Shown here: in pieces, positions 23,078-32,124 of the stretch
Layout: every line of letters starts with the position of its first letter
Position numbering within the stretch: the stretch's first letter is position 1
Source of the DNA: SMAG-U1939 sp036376595
GTDB lineage: Bacteria > Chloroflexota > Ktedonobacteria > Ktedonobacterales > JADMIN01
DNA: 64,000 nucleotides
Direction of reading: 5' to 3'
Assembly: GCA_036376595.1 (NCBI GenBank)
Contig: DASVAA010000184.1
Span: forward strand, 30,771-94,770
Program-made: the position numbers and the translations under genes
The notes under the pieces: model-generated
Database searches by the model: none
Told to the model about the DNA's origin: nothing
The model's input: the letters and a program-made list of their open reading frames with translations, nothing else

Positions 23078-25288
23078 ATGTTTCGACGGCAGAACAATAC
23101 AACGGCGACGGCGACCGGGACGGGAGCGACATCATCCGCACCACAGGGCGCGCTTGCTGGGCCAGGGGCGCTGTTACGGCGCGCGGACTGGGAGCGCCTG
23201 GATGTCGCGGCGCGCGACCAGCTCCTGGCGCCGTATCAGGCGCCGACGCTGCCGGCTGAGGGCGGCGGCGGGTCGCCCGATAGAAGCACCGACGTGCCGA
23301 CACAAACATGGGTGGCGCGGCTGGTGGCGACCGGCTTCCAGCCGGAGGTTGCGGCCATCGTGGGCGACTGGCTGGCGATCGCGCCGCCTGACGGGCATCT
23401 CTACGTCGGCGGCGGACCGGGCTACGGGCGCACGAGCCTGGTGGCCGGTCTCGCCCGCGAAGCGATGCGCACGCGGCCCGCGCCGCCCGATCTGTGCTAC
23501 GTGCCCGGCGGCTCCGCGCTCGATCAGGCGGAGCTGGTGCCGCTGCCGCACGGCCAGGGCGCGCCCTTCATGGAGGCACTCTTCGGGGGCCTCTCGCGGA
23601 TTTGTCAGGGGTGGTCGCCTGAGAACAGCGGCGACGGCAGCGCGAGCAACGGCAACACGAGTGACGGTCACGACGGCAACGCCGGCAACGGCAGCGCGCC
23701 TGCCCCCGCACCTATGCCGGCCGCGCAGGCCGCCCCCGCGCCGGATCGCGCGCAGCTCGTCGCCGCGAGCTTGGGTGCGGTCGAGCAGGGCGCGCCCGCC
23801 GAGGCCCAGCCCTATCTGCGGCGGCTGCGCGACATCTTCGGGGTGTTGATCGCCAGCGGCGACACCCCCGCGCTCTGCAAGGGTGGCGACGTGCCCGCCG
23901 GATTGATCGTCAGCGATGACGCACTGGACGACCAGGGCAAGCCGCTGGAGAGCGGCGCGCCGGTGGTCGTAGTGCCCATCGCGCAGATGGCGCTGCCCGA
24001 GGCGCTGCGACGCGCCAACGGCGGTGTGCTGGTGCTCCAGGCGGCCGACGTGGTGGGCGATACGTGGGCGGCGCTGGTCTCGGTGCTGCGCTCCGGCCAG
24101 TTGCCGCATAAGGAAGACGGCTGGCCTCCAATCCCGATCGCGGTGCGGGTGGTGCTGGTCGGCTCCGGCGACGCTTACCAGGCGCTTGACAACGCCGGCG
24201 ACGACTTCGCCCGCCTCTTCCGCTACGAGGCGTGGTGTCCCACTGACCTGCGCTGGACACCCCAGGCCGAGGCGGCCTACGCGACGCTCGCGCGCGGCGC
24301 CGCCACACGCCACAAGCTGCCCGACTTCGCGCCGTCGGGTGTGGCGCGGCTGGTGGAGGAGGGCGCGCGCCGCAGCCAGGGCCTCAATCGCGGTCGGCTG
24401 ACGGCCAATCTGCTGACCCTGCACGACATCGCCGTCGAGGCGGGCCGCGGGGCGCTGGCGCGCGGCGCGGCGAACACCGAAGGGTTGGACGTGGATACGA
24501 CGGTCCAGCGGCGGCGCACGCTGCAAGGTGTGGCCGCACAGCGCGTACTCGATACGATCCTCACTGGGCAGGAGAACACGCCGACGACTGGGCGCTGCAT
24601 CGGTCTGATCAACGGGCTAGGGATCTACGAGTCGCGGCCGGCGGAGGGCAGCTTCGCCGTGCCGATGCGCATCAGCGCGACGGTCAGCCCGGGGCGCGAC
24701 GAGAAGCTGGTGGACATCGAAGCCATCGCCTCGGCGGCCGATGCCTCGCACGTGCGCGGCGCGCTGACCGCCGAGGGCTACCTCAACTACCGCTACGCGC
24801 AGGAGCGCCCGCTCAACACGACCATCCGCATCCGGTTCGAGCAGGAGCACGGCGCCACCGGCGGCGACAGCGCCTCGGCGGCGATCCTCTTCGCGCTGCT
24901 CTCGGCACTGGCGCAGGTCGAGATCAACGCCTCACTGGCGATCACGGGCGCCGTCGGCCAGTATGGCGAGGTGCAGCCGATCGGCGGTGTCAACACCAAG
25001 ATCGAGGGCTTCTGGGCGCTGTGCCGCGCGCGGCGGACGACGACCGGCGAGCAGCCCACCGGCGGCCGCTACGGCGTGCTAATCCCGGCGACCAATGTGC
25101 GCGATCTGATGCTGCACCCGGAGGTTGCCGACTCCATCGAGCGCGAGGGATGGTTCGCCGTCTGGCCGATCTCCACCGTGGACCAGGGTCTCGCGCTACT
25201 GACTGGCGTGCCGGCGGAGCAGATCCACGCCCGCGTCGCCGCGCGGCTGCAACGCTTCACGGCCATCGAGCGGCGTGCCCGCGGGTGA
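23078..25288 (+). CDS. Lon-like serine protease with degenerate ATPase domain
   Basis: 736 residues; the ATG at 23078 follows GGAGGAGGGA. The C-terminal S16 protease domain is intact: S598 in ATGGDSASAAI and K641 in GGVNTKIEGF form the Ser-Lys dyad. The N-terminal part resembles the AAA-like domain of LonB/LonC proteins but looks damaged. The P-loop reads GGGPGYGRTS, with Arg in place of the usual Lys, and the expected Walker B reads VLVLQAADVVG, without the Asp-Glu pair. A Ser/Gly/Asn-rich stretch (residues about 186-212) interrupts it. An ATP-independent or ATP-binding-only protease is inferred. It stands alone, divergent from padR. Confidence 0.8.
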   Translation: MFRRQNNTTATATGTGATSSAPQGALAGPGALLRRADWERLDVAARDQLLAPYQAPTLPAEGGGGSPDRSTDVPTQTWVARLVATGFQPEVAAIVGDWLAIAPPDGHLYVGGGPGYGRTSLVAGLAREAMRTRPAPPDLCYVPGGSALDQAELVPLPHGQGAPFMEALFGGLSRICQGWSPENSGDGSASNGNTSDGHDGNAGNGSAPAPAPMPAAQAAPAPDRAQLVAASLGAVEQGAPAEAQPYLRRLRDIFGVLIASGDTPALCKGGDVPAGLIVSDDALDDQGKPLESGAPVVVVPIAQMALPEALRRANGGVLVLQAADVVGDTWAALVSVLRSGQLPHKEDGWPPIPIAVRVVLVGSGDAYQALDNAGDDFARLFRYEAWCPTDLRWTPQAEAAYATLARGAATRHKLPDFAPSGVARLVEEGARRSQGLNRGRLTANLLTLHDIAVEAGRGALARGAANTEGLDVDTTVQRRRTLQGVAAQRVLDTILTGQENTPTTGRCIGLINGLGIYESRPAEGSFAVPMRISATVSPGRDEKLVDIEAIASAADASHVRGALTAEGYLNYRYAQERPLNTTIRIRFEQEHGATGGDSASAAILFALLSALAQVEINASLAITGAVGQYGEVQPIGGVNTKIEGFWALCRARRTTTGEQPTGGRYGVLIPATNVRDLMLHPEVADSIEREGWFAVWPISTVDQGLALLTGVPAEQIHARVAARLQRFTAIERRARG

Positions 25289-25523
25289 AGTACTCACCTC
25301 AACGGCGAGCGGCGCTATTTGTGGTCTCTGCGCCCGGTGCTCGACGCTGCCCAGCAAAAAATATCGAGTTGCGATTCTCTCCTTTGCGCGTTGAACACGG
25401 TAGACCGGCAGGCAGCCGAATCCACAGTGCGGGTTGGTGTTGCATCAATCGGTGATGCTGCCGAGCTATGGAATTGGCCTGGTATATGGGGGCTGCCGAG
25501 CACACAGAGAGAGGCGCGAGAAC
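25289..25523. other. Intergenic region
   Basis: No gene, repeat family or clear promoter was recognised in these 235 bp. They are less GC-rich than the flanking genes. Confidence 0.4.
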
Positions 25524-26036
25524 ATGAGGCGCAGATTTGTCCTGGCATCGCTGATCGTCGCGGTGATCGCCATGCTGGGGGTCGCGGCGGTGGTCTACGT
25601 GGTGCCGCGGGTCACAGCAAGTCCCGGCGGTGGGCCGGGCTGCGTGGACGGCGGCAAAGGGTATGTCGGCATCGTGCCGGGGACCACCGAGCGGCTCAAT
25701 TGGCATGGCACCTACATTATCGGCCTGTGCCCCGGCGCGACTGGCCCTCAGGCCGGCGACTCAGACGTGCAGTCGATCACCTATGCCGACGGCACCTACG
25801 AGCGCTACAAGATCGTCTATAGCACCGATGATCTCAGCCCGAATGGCGTCTTCTGCTATTGGGATCTCACCACCGACCCGTCGCTCACCGGCTCGGGGTA
25901 TCACTGCCCCAGCGGCTCGGCCAACGACGACCTCAAGTGGTACATCGTCTCGTCGAGCGGTGACAGCCCCTACCTCGAGCCGGCCAACAGCGGCGGCTGG
26001 AAGTCTCACCCCAACGGCATCGGCGTTTACAAGTAG
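25524..26036 (+). CDS. Secreted or membrane-anchored four-cysteine protein
   Basis: 170 residues, family not recognised. The N-terminus is Arg-rich with a hydrophobic segment (FVLASLIVAVIAMLGVAAVVYVV), i.e. a signal peptide or anchor. The exported part has four cysteines (GPGCVDG, GLCPG, VFCYWD, YHCPSG), which could form two disulfides. It is rich in Gly, Ser and Tyr, with blocks like SITYADGTYERYKIV and WYIVSSSGDSPYLE suggesting a small beta-sheet domain. GAGAGAGG precedes the ATG. It is a single gene convergent with the nitroreductase. Confidence 0.6.
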   Translation: MRRRFVLASLIVAVIAMLGVAAVVYVVPRVTASPGGGPGCVDGGKGYVGIVPGTTERLNWHGTYIIGLCPGATGPQAGDSDVQSITYADGTYERYKIVYSTDDLSPNGVFCYWDLTTDPSLTGSGYHCPSGSANDDLKWYIVSSSGDSPYLEPANSGGWKSHPNGIGVYK

Positions 26037-26057
26037 CGACTCGGCGCGGCATCCGAG

Positions 26058-26570
26058 CTACCATCGCTGTTGATGCACGACCTCGTCGAGCGGCCGCCTG
26101 CCACCTGCGCGCAGCGGCCGCTCGCGCTCGCCCGGCAGTGGATAGCCAAACGAGAGGGCCAGCGGGCACTCGTACTCCGGCGGGATGCCGAGGATCGCCG
26201 CGGCCTGGTCGGGGTGGTAGATCGTGGCGATGCACGAGCCAATGCCCTGGTCCCACGCGGCGAGCTGCATGTAGGTCGTGACCTGCCCCAGATCGAAGAG
26301 GATCCAGTCGGCGCGCTCCTCATCCTTCGGCGCGACCAGCGCCACGCCCAGCGCCGCGCCCGCCAGGTGCCCGGCAAAGTCGCCGGTGGTCGAGAGCCGC
26401 GTGAGCGTGTCGCGGTCGGTGATTGCGATGAACTGCCAGGGCTGGGTGTTCTTTGAGCTTTGCGCCCGACGGCCCGCGTTCAGGATCGTGCGGACGGTAT
26501 CCTCTGGCAGCGGCCGCGGCTCGAAGCGGCGGATGGCGCGAAACGAGCCAATGGCCTCGACAACGTCCAT
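26058..26570 (-). CDS. Nitroreductase-family FMN oxidoreductase
   Basis: 170 residues with the nitroreductase fold: IRRFEPRPLPEDTVRTIL, then GRRAQSSKNTQPWQFI, and GQVTTYMQLAAWDQGIGSC, ending in FGYPLP. Family members reduce nitro groups, quinones or enones using FMN and NAD(P)H. The ATG at 26570 was chosen with upstream AAAGG and GGGAGGG; another ATG lies 18 nt upstream. It lies downstream of an MFS pump and an SDR on the same strand, with a repeat-filled gap between, so co-expression is uncertain. Confidence 0.82.
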   Translation of the reverse strand: MDVVEAIGSFRAIRRFEPRPLPEDTVRTILNAGRRAQSSKNTQPWQFIAITDRDTLTRLSTTGDFAGHLAGAALGVALVAPKDEERADWILFDLGQVTTYMQLAAWDQGIGSCIATIYHPDQAAAILGIPPEYECPLALSFGYPLPGERERPLRAGGRRPLDEVVHQQRW

Positions 26571-26603
26571 AGCCTTTATCCCTCCCATGTCCTATGCATG
26601 TCG

Positions 26604-26757
26604 TAGGGGCGTCCAGTGGACGCCCGCTCTCCATGTTCTCCGTCTCTGTTTGCCTCCGCGACCTCCGCGAATCTCTGCGTCCTCCGCGTTCTCCGTTCCC
26701 TCCCCTTCGCGGACTTCGCGCTTGCTTCGCGATCTTCGCGTTCTCCGAATTCTTCTC
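26604..26757. repeat. Family A palindrome followed by inverted family C repeats
   Basis: TAGGGGCGTCCAGTGGACGC (26604-26627), then CT-rich strings such as CTCCGCGACCTCCGCG and CTGCGTCCTCCGCGTTCTCC (about 26640-26757), which are the reverse complement of family C. This is the same A+C pairing as at 13594-13679, in the opposite orientation. Confidence 0.75.
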
Positions 26758-26763
26758 CCATTA

Positions 26764-28095
26764 TCAGAGCTTACCGAGGCGGCGGATCTGCGGCCAGATC
26801 AGTGCGACGGCGCCCACCACAACCAGCGTGCCCGCGCCACCGAGGACGACCGCCAGCACGGGGCCAAAGAGCGCCGCCGCCAGCCCCGACTCGAAGCCGC
26901 CCAGCTCGTTGGAGGCGCCGACGAAGATTCCGTTGACCGCGTACACCCGGCCGCGAATCTCGTCGGGCGCGCGGGTGAGCAGCAGCGTGCTGCGGATCAC
27001 GACGCTGATGTTATCGAGCGCGCCGAGCAGCAGGAGCATGGCGAGCGAAAGCGGGAACGAGTGCGAGACGCCGAAGACGATCGTCGCCAGCCCAAAGCCG
27101 GCGACCGCCAGCAGCAGCGCGCGCCCGGCGTGGCGATAGGGCGGCCGGTGCGCCTGGCCCAGCGCCATCAGCACCGCGCCGACGGAGGGCGCCGCGCGCA
27201 GCAGCCCCAGGCCCGTCGCGCCGACATGCAGGATGTCGAGCGCGTAGATCGGCAGCAGCGTGACCGCACCACCCAAGAGCACCGCGAAGAGGTCGAGTGT
27301 AATCGCCGCCAAGATCACCGGCGTATGGCGCACGAAGCCGAACCCCGCGCCCAACTCGCGCAGCGTGACCGGCTCCCTTTTGGTGGGCGGCAGCGCGCGG
27401 CGGCTGCGAATGGCGGCGATCAGGCCGATCACGACCGCGCAGGTGAGCGCATTGATGAGGTAGACGACCGTCGAGTAGCCGGTCAGCGCGATCAGCGCGC
27501 CCCCCAGCGCGGGACCGATCACCGCGGCGAGCTGCCACGAGCTGCTGCTCCAGCTCGCGGCGTTGCGGAACACCGCCTCGGGTACGATCTGCGGCACCAG
27601 CGACGAGTTGGCGGGCGTGTTGAAGGCCAGCGCAATGCCGAAGACGAGTAGGCAGACGTAGAAGAGAGGGATAGGCCCAGCCGCGCCGGAGAGCAGCGCG
27701 AGACCGAGCGAACAGACGGCTATCGTCACCTCAGTGATTAGCACGAGATGCCGGCGGTCGCGGCGGTCGGCCAGGTGGCCGGCGGGCAGCGCCAGCAGGA
27801 TCACCGGGATGATCTGCACCAACCCCACCAGCCCCAGCGCGAGGGCCGAGCGCGTGCGGACGTAGAGCTCCCAGCCGATGGCGACGGCCAGCATCTGCTC
27901 GCCCAGCGTCGCCAGGAAGTTGGCGCCCAGGAACAGGCGGAAGTCGCGGGTGCGCAGTGCGGCGTAGGCATCGTGCCGCTCGGTAGGCAACACAGCATCT
28001 CCCGCGCCGCCCATATCATGCGCGTCCTCTGCCCCGTCTGTCCCGTCTGTCCCGTCCGCCTCCTCCGCAGGCTCGTGCTCGCCGATTGCACTCAC
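26764..28095 (-). CDS. MFS transporter, drug-efflux/enterobactin-exporter-like
   Basis: 443 residues with about 12 membrane helices. The loop motif LPAGHLADRRDRRHLVLI is the MFS signature between helices 2 and 3, and RTRDFRLFLGANFLATLGEQM is typical of the EntS-like subgroup. A GTG start at 28095 overlaps the stop of the upstream SDR in GTGA, implying coupling. The first 30 or so residues are acidic and encoded partly by a short tandem repeat (GGGACAGAC). An ATG at 28019 is the alternative start. The substrate is unknown. Confidence 0.82.
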   Translation of the reverse strand: MSAIGEHEPAEEADGTDGTDGAEDAHDMGGAGDAVLPTERHDAYAALRTRDFRLFLGANFLATLGEQMLAVAIGWELYVRTRSALALGLVGLVQIIPVILLALPAGHLADRRDRRHLVLITEVTIAVCSLGLALLSGAAGPIPLFYVCLLVFGIALAFNTPANSSLVPQIVPEAVFRNAASWSSSSWQLAAVIGPALGGALIALTGYSTVVYLINALTCAVVIGLIAAIRSRRALPPTKREPVTLRELGAGFGFVRHTPVILAAITLDLFAVLLGGAVTLLPIYALDILHVGATGLGLLRAAPSVGAVLMALGQAHRPPYRHAGRALLLAVAGFGLATIVFGVSHSFPLSLAMLLLLGALDNISVVIRSTLLLTRAPDEIRGRVYAVNGIFVGASNELGGFESGLAAALFGPVLAVVLGGAGTLVVVGAVALIWPQIRRLGKL

Positions 28096-28871
28096 GCGCC
28101 GTGTCCCGCCATATGGCCGCCATCCACCGGCAGCGCGACGCCGGTGATGAACGCGGCCTCGTCGGAGGCCAGGAAGAGCGCGGCGTTGGCGATGTCCTCG
28201 GGGGTTGCCATGCGTCCCAGCGGGATCGACGCGATGAGCCGCTCGCGGATCTGGTCCGGGGCGGCGCGCGTGCCGGCGACGAATTCGGAGATCATCGGCG
28301 TATCGGCCCATACGGGGCAGATGGCGTTGGCGCGGATGCCGAAGCGCGCGCCCTCCAGCGCGATGGTCTGGGTGAGCTGCACGACGGCGGCCTTCGAGGC
28401 GCCGTATGCGCCCAGGTGCGGCGTCCCTTGCAAGCCGGCGACCGAGGCGGTGGTCAGGATCACGCCGCCACCTGTTGTGCGCATGGCCGGGATGGTGTGC
28501 TTGGCGCAGAGGAAGACGCCGTTGAGATTGACGCTGAGCACGCGGTCCCAATCCTGGATGCTCGTGTTGGCGAGGAAACCCGGCGTGCCGATGCCGGCGT
28601 TGGCAACGAGGATGTCAAGCTTGCCGAAGCGCGTGAGAGCATCCGCGATCGCCGCCGCCACGTCGTCTTCGCTGGTCACGTCCAGGTGTCGCGCCGCCGC
28701 TCGCTCGCCGGGCGCGCCGCCGATCAGCTCGACGGTCTCGGCGGCGGCGGCTTCATTCACGTCGGTGACGAGCACACGCGCGCCCTCGTCCGCGAAGCGC
28801 CGCGCCATCGCGCGACCCAAGCCCGAGCCGGCGCCGGTAATCAGCGCCGATTTGCCTTCCAGCCGACCCAT
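28092..28871 (-). CDS. Short-chain dehydrogenase/reductase
   Basis: 259 residues, classical SDR. The cofactor motif TGAGSGLGRAMA is at about 13-24, with VLVTDVN (an Asp suggesting NAD preference), NAGI, a catalytic Ser in LTTASVAG, and YGASK for Tyr and Lys. The C-terminus is DEAAFITGVALPVDGG. The ATG at 28871 has GGAGGG at good spacing; a second ATG lies 18 nt upstream. It is the first gene of a two-gene unit with the MFS pump. The substrate cannot be predicted. Confidence 0.88.
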   Translation of the reverse strand: MGRLEGKSALITGAGSGLGRAMARRFADEGARVLVTDVNEAAAAETVELIGGAPGERAAARHLDVTSEDDVAAAIADALTRFGKLDILVANAGIGTPGFLANTSIQDWDRVLSVNLNGVFLCAKHTIPAMRTTGGGVILTTASVAGLQGTPHLGAYGASKAAVVQLTQTIALEGARFGIRANAICPVWADTPMISEFVAGTRAAPDQIRERLIASIPLGRMATPEDIANAALFLASDEAAFITGVALPVDGGHMAGHGA

Positions 28872-30036
28872 AACGGCTACCCTCCTCATTTACTTGATAG
28901 CTGCCTGATCTGCTTGCCGCCGCGAACGGCGCCCGCCGCCCGCTCAGGATGCCTTCCACTGTACCATGCGGTGCCACGATCAGGCCCAGCCACGCCCACA
29001 ATCCGCCGGAGTTACCGTGTTACGTTGAGTAGTCCAATAGTCCAGATGCCCCATCGCGTAGCTCATGTGTTTGTTGATCCCCTTGCATGACTGATGAGCA
29101 TGTGATAGCGTGTAGAGACGAGGCGGCGGAAGACGGCGCCGGGTTGGCTGCGGTGGCAACCTGGTACGCGACGTGCGATGATGTTGGGCACGCCGTCACG
29201 CCTCTCGCGTGCGGATTCGTTCGGCGGCAACGCCACGGTTCCGAACTCGCACTTTCCAACTGAAGACGTATCGTTCCGTAGCGACACCGGGTGCCGTCCG
29301 GGACGCGCATCATGAGCATGCGCGCAGCCCGGCCGTGTTCCCGAGTCACTCCGCCAGGCAGGCGGAGGACAGCCGTCCGCTCGCGTCGCGCGACCCAAGC
29401 AGTACACAACCGAGAACACTGCCACGCGAGCCCACGTCCATATCCTCCCCGCCGAGCGCCGCGACTCTGCCTCCGCAGGCCCCGCATGGTGATTGGGGGC
29501 GGCGGATGGGAGCGCGGGTGCCCGGTCGAAGCGCGCCCTTCTCGCTGGGTCCGAGACGGCGCCGTCCTGCGCTCGCGGAGGAGCGCCCTGAGCATCCACG
29601 CGCATGAGCAGCCCACATCCCCATTGTGCGGCGCGCGCCTGCATTGCTCGCCGGGGTGACGGTTCGCCCACGTCTTCGGTCCTCTTCGAGCACACCCTGC
29701 CCGCCCTCGTGCATTGCGGCACGCGCGCCGACCGACCCGCCGGGCAGTCCACAGCGTGGTGTGTACCGGGGCTCCCCGGAAACAGGAGCAAGAGCGCGGC
29801 TGCGGGGACGCAGGGCCGCCAGTGATTATCACAGCCAATTGCTGTCCAGACGCGGAAAGCGACGAGTCTTCGTTCCTTTTGGCAAGCTGTCCGTACACCT
29901 CCCGTCTCAGGTGGAGACGCGGAGCGCTTGAGCGGGACCGCGGAATCCCCACGAACGCGCCTAGCGGAGCGCCGATGCGCCCGCCGGCCGCTCGCGATGC
30001 GGGACACGCGGCAGGTCGGGAAGAGAGCAGAGACGT
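28872..30036. other. 1.17-kb apparently non-coding region upstream of prkA
   Basis: Open frames exist on both strands, but none shows a recognisable family, a ribosome site or a typical codon pattern. The sequence has many local GC-rich inverted repeats and one palindrome GTGATTATCAC (29822-29832). None of the core elements of RNase P RNA, tmRNA, SRP RNA or 6S RNA could be identified by eye. It lies between divergent genes and may include a long prkA leader, a structured RNA or decayed genes. Confidence 0.45.
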
Positions 30037-31932
30037 ATGGACCTGGTGAAACGGCTTGAAGAGTATCGGGCAACCGAACGCGCGCTACGCTGGGAAGGCA
30101 CTTTCGCCCAATACTTCGAGATTGCGACGCGGCAGCCGAGCGTGGCGCAGCTTTCGCATGAGCGCATCTACAACATGATCGTGGCTACCGGCACTGACAC
30201 CAACCGGCAGGGCGAGCCGCGCTACAAGTTCTTCGACGGCGAGATTTTTGGCCTGGAGAAGCCCTTGCAGCAGATCGTCGAATACTTCCATTCGGGCGCC
30301 CAGCGTCTCGAAGTGCGCAAGCGCATCCTGCTGCTAATGGGGCCGGTCGGCGGCGGCAAGTCGTCGATCGTCAGCCTGCTCAAGCGTGGACTGGAGGAGT
30401 ACGCGCGCGCCGAGGCCGGGGCGGCCTACGCGATCAAAGAATGCCCGATGCACGAAGAGCCGCTGCACCTGATCCCGGCAGAACTGCGCGCCGACGTGGA
30501 GAAGGAGTTCGGCCTCTACATCGAGGGCGATCTCTGCCCCCAGTGCCGCTGGCTGCTCGAGAACAAGTACGGCGGCAAGATCGAGGATGTGCCGGTGGTG
30601 CGCATGGCTTTCAGCGAGAAATACCGCAACGGCATCGGCACCTTTACCCCGTCTGATCCGAAGAGCCAGGACATCTCAGAGCTAGTGGGCGGCATTGACC
30701 TCTCCACCATCGGCGAGGTCGGCGTGGAGAGCGACCCGCGTGCATACCGCTTCGACGGCGAGCTGAATATTGCCAACCGCGGGCTGATGGAATTCATCGA
30801 GATGCTCAAAGTGGACGAGAAGTTCCTCTATGTGCTGCTCACGCTGTCGCAGGAGCAGAACATCAAGACCGGCCGCTTCTCGATGATCTACGCCGACGAG
30901 GTGGTGGTCAGCCACACCAACGAGCACGAGTATCAGGCGTTCGTCGGCAACAAGAAGTCTGAGGCGCTGCAAGACCGCATCATCCTGGTCAAGGTGCCCT
31001 ATAACCTGCGCGTCGCGGACGAGGTGAAGATCTACGAGAAGCTGCTGGGACAGAGCGCGCTCCAGGACGTCCACATCGCGCCGAACACACTGCGCACCGC
31101 GGCGACCTTCGCCGTGCTGACGCGCCTCGAAGGCTCCAAGAAGGCCGGCATGAGCCTGATGAAGAAGCTCAGGCTCTACGATGGCGAAGACCTCGAGGAA
31201 TTCAAGCAGAAGGACATTAAGGAGCTGCAGGATGAGACCGTCCGCGAGGGTATGGACGGCATCTCGCCGCGCTACATCATCAACCGGCTCTCCAGCGCGC
31301 TGGTGCGCGAGCACGTGACCTGCATCAACCCAATCGATGCGCTGCGGGCGCTGCGCGATGGCCTCGACCAGCACACCGGCATCACCCGCGAGGAGCGCGA
31401 GCGCTATCTCAACTTCATCAGCGAGGCGCGCAAAGAGTACGACGAGTACGCGCGCAAAGAGGTGCAGCGCGCGTTTGTCTACTCGTTCGAGGAGTCGGCG
31501 CGCACGCTGCTCAACAACTACCTCGACAATGTCGAGGCGTATTGCAATAAGACCAAGCTGCGCGACCCAATCACTGAGGAGGACGTGGACCCCGACGAGC
31601 AGCTCATGCGCTCGATCGAGGAGCAGATCGGTATCACCGAGAACGCCAAGAAGGCGTTCCGCGAGGAGATCCTGATCCGTATCTCGTCGCTGGCGCGGCG
31701 GGGCCAGACCTTTGACTACACGAGCCACGAGCGGCTGAAGGAAGCCATCGAGAAGAAGCTCTTCGCCGACCTGCGCGACGTGGTCAAGATCACCACCTCA
31801 TCCAAGACGCCCGACGCCGAGCAGCTCAAGAAGACCAACGAGGTGATCAGCCGGCTGATGTCGGACCACGGCTACTGCCCCGTCTGCGCCAACGAGCTGC
31901 TCAAGTACGTCGGCTCGCTGCTCAACCGATAG
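30037..31932 (+). CDS. prkA: PrkA-family serine protein kinase / AAA protein
   Basis: 631 residues, near the usual family length. The AAA part has GPVGGGKSS (about 104), and the region DLCPQCRWLLENKYGG plus SDPKSQDISELVGG is diagnostic for PrkA/YeaG. The C-terminal domain is kinase-like and contains CPVCANELLKYVG near the end. PrkA works with YeaH and SpoVR in stress and stationary-phase responses in many bacteria, and these two genes follow directly. A GGAAGAGAG site precedes the ATG. It is the first gene of the operon. Confidence 0.95.
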   Translation: MDLVKRLEEYRATERALRWEGTFAQYFEIATRQPSVAQLSHERIYNMIVATGTDTNRQGEPRYKFFDGEIFGLEKPLQQIVEYFHSGAQRLEVRKRILLLMGPVGGGKSSIVSLLKRGLEEYARAEAGAAYAIKECPMHEEPLHLIPAELRADVEKEFGLYIEGDLCPQCRWLLENKYGGKIEDVPVVRMAFSEKYRNGIGTFTPSDPKSQDISELVGGIDLSTIGEVGVESDPRAYRFDGELNIANRGLMEFIEMLKVDEKFLYVLLTLSQEQNIKTGRFSMIYADEVVVSHTNEHEYQAFVGNKKSEALQDRIILVKVPYNLRVADEVKIYEKLLGQSALQDVHIAPNTLRTAATFAVLTRLEGSKKAGMSLMKKLRLYDGEDLEEFKQKDIKELQDETVREGMDGISPRYIINRLSSALVREHVTCINPIDALRALRDGLDQHTGITREERERYLNFISEARKEYDEYARKEVQRAFVYSFEESARTLLNNYLDNVEAYCNKTKLRDPITEEDVDPDEQLMRSIEEQIGITENAKKAFREEILIRISSLARRGQTFDYTSHERLKEAIEKKLFADLRDVVKITTSSKTPDAEQLKKTNEVISRLMSDHGYCPVCANELLKYVGSLLNR

Positions 31933-31948
31933 CGGTAGCACCGCCCGT

Positions 31949-31990
31949 CGCGTTCGTTCGCGTTCGTTCGCGTTCGTTCGCGTTCGTTTG
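31949..31990. repeat. Tandem 10-bp repeat between prkA and yeaH
   Basis: CGTTCGTTCG is repeated three times perfectly, with a fourth copy ending CGTTCGTTTG. It starts 18 nt after the prkA stop and would be prone to slippage. No hairpin is evident. Confidence 0.85.
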
Positions 31991-32124
31991 AGGGCCGGAG
32001 CGTTCCATGTCAGGTGACGCGCGGGGCATCTGGCCGCCACGTCGGCGATCCCATCGGGGGGACGTCGCGACCTATCATCGCTCGCTCGCCCGTTCGTCGT
32101 TCCAGGTTCAGGAGGCGCAGGCAG

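Noticed and set aside
29020..30073. Open frames of over 300 codons on the minus strand upstream of prkA
   Set aside because: No start signal or family, they overlap the prkA start, and the composition does not resemble coding DNA of this genome.
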